From NCBI RefSeq assembly GCF_018320785.1, contig NC_054869.1, positions 14,394,698 to 14,458,697 of the forward strand: a stretch of 64,000 nucleotides of DNA, read 5' to 3'. Position 1 is the first letter of the stretch. Each line of letters opens with the position of its first letter. Below, piece after piece: positions 63,191 through 64,000 of this stretch. A model generated the notes under the pieces. That model did no database searches, was not told the origin of the DNA, and was given only the letters and a program-made list of their open reading frames with translations. Origin of the DNA: Cheilinus undulatus (lineage: Eukaryota > Chordata > Actinopteri > Labriformes > Labridae). Made by a program: the position numbers and the translations under genes.

Positions 63191-64000
63191 ACAGGCTTAG
63201 ATTTTACCATGACTTACCATATAAATAATGTTTTTTTGCATACCCATGTGCTGGTGACTCAGCAGCGACAAAGAGGTGTCACCCCCTCACCATAAATCTT
63301 GTCAGCATACAGTAACATTTCTTCTCATCTCTCCTTGTTCAGTCATTGCTAAAGTGAACAGAGGTGCTGCATTTCAGGGTCCTTTCACAGGACGCTGGGC
63401 CAGATGGCTGCTCTCCTTACCTGTATGCAACCAAAATGTATTTAAAGTATTTGTATATATGATTTGTTTACCTTGATCCAAATACTGAATGTGATTCCAG
63501 CTGAATCTTGCTCCTGAGTGTGATGCAATGAACGAGCATGAAATGCTCTGTCAGTATTTTCTCAATGAACCACTCCAAAAACCTGTTGTTTAATTAGAAG
63601 AATTCATGTTAATAAGGTAAACCCTCCATTAAAATCACATTTTTTATTTTGTACTCTTTAGGTCTTCCTGTGTGTCAGCAGTAGGGATGGGCGATATGGA
63701 CTAAAAAATTTATCACGACATTTTGCTGAATATATTGCGATAACGATATAAATCATGATAAAAAATAGCACCATTCAACGCAACCTTTTTGGCCAGGTAA
63801 AATGTATCAAATTGGCTGCTTAACTACACCAGCTACATATAAATATAGATATATAAATATATTTTATTTATATAGATAGATATCTAATCATGTAGGGATA
63901 TTTTAGTAAAAAAAAAAAATATGTTGCTATGTTATCTGTCATATTATGTACATTCGATGTTATTGTAAATGTTACATTATGCTAACTTTATAGAAAATCT

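Larger units (their letters stand above)
54176..64000 (+). other. bin3: First intron of bin3 (incomplete)
   Basis: At least 9.8 kb with no recognisable bin3 exon 2. The first 1.2 kb is unique sequence and the rest is rich in transposon remnants listed separately. Short hAT-like fragments near 55380-55560, 55783-55875, 58395-58500 and 63685-63780 share GGGATGCAC, GGGCTGGGAGATAT or GGGATGGGCGATATGG starts with known fish repeats. Confidence 0.55.

Overview
The window is nuclear DNA from a ray-finned fish, most likely a percomorph teleost. The base is AT-rich, there are spliced exons with GT/AG junctions, and it holds a dense mix of typical teleost transposable elements: Tc1-like elements, hAT and TTAA-type MITEs, tRNA-derived SINEs, and LINE 3' ends with (GATG)n tails. 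I cannot name the species. Nothing prokaryotic, viral or CRISPR-like was seen.

Three protein-coding genes can be supported, all on the + strand. (1) The last three coding exons of pebp4 (phosphatidylethanolamine-binding protein 4) lie at 20844-20889, 22687-22800 and 37015-37106; the earlier exons must lie before base 1, so 1-20843 is probably pebp4 intron. (2) A complete two-exon egr3 (early growth response 3, an immediate-early C2H2 zinc-finger transcription factor) has coding exons at 45528-45681 and 48224-49302 and encodes 410 residues. Its promoter has a perfect CArG box, a CRE-like half-site and a TATA-like box within about 50 bp. A second Ets/CArG/GC-box/CArG cluster lies 600 bp further upstream. 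(3) The first coding exon of bin3 (an N-BAR protein) is only 8 coding bases (Met-Ser-Trp) at 54168-54175, and its first intron runs beyond the window. The order pebp4-egr3-bin3, all in one direction, matches the human order on 8p21.3, which supports the weaker bin3 and pebp4 calls.

Layout: 1-20.8 kb is probable pebp4 intron, with repeats at 3.4-8.6, 10.3, 11.3-11.8, 14.1-15.3 and 16.7-17.7 kb. 20.8-37.1 kb holds the pebp4 terminal exons, split by a 14 kb intron carrying hAT-like and TTAA MITEs, a SINE, a Tc1 copy and a CRE-bearing MITE. 37.1-44.4 kb is the pebp4-egr3 intergenic region. 44.4-54.0 kb is egr3 with its promoter and long AU-rich 3' flank, and is almost free of repeats. 54.0-64 kb is the bin3 promoter, exon 1 and a repeat-rich first intron.

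I did not find a convincing undescribed biological system. The best second looks are the egr3 control region, a perfect 21-bp fold-back hairpin built from a duplicated hAT transposase fragment (58938-58983), nested transposons with readable target-site duplications, a MITE carrying a consensus CRE upstream of egr3, and an unrecognised open block at 60.79-61.27 kb. All assignments come from reading the sequence and remembered family features; no database search was run.
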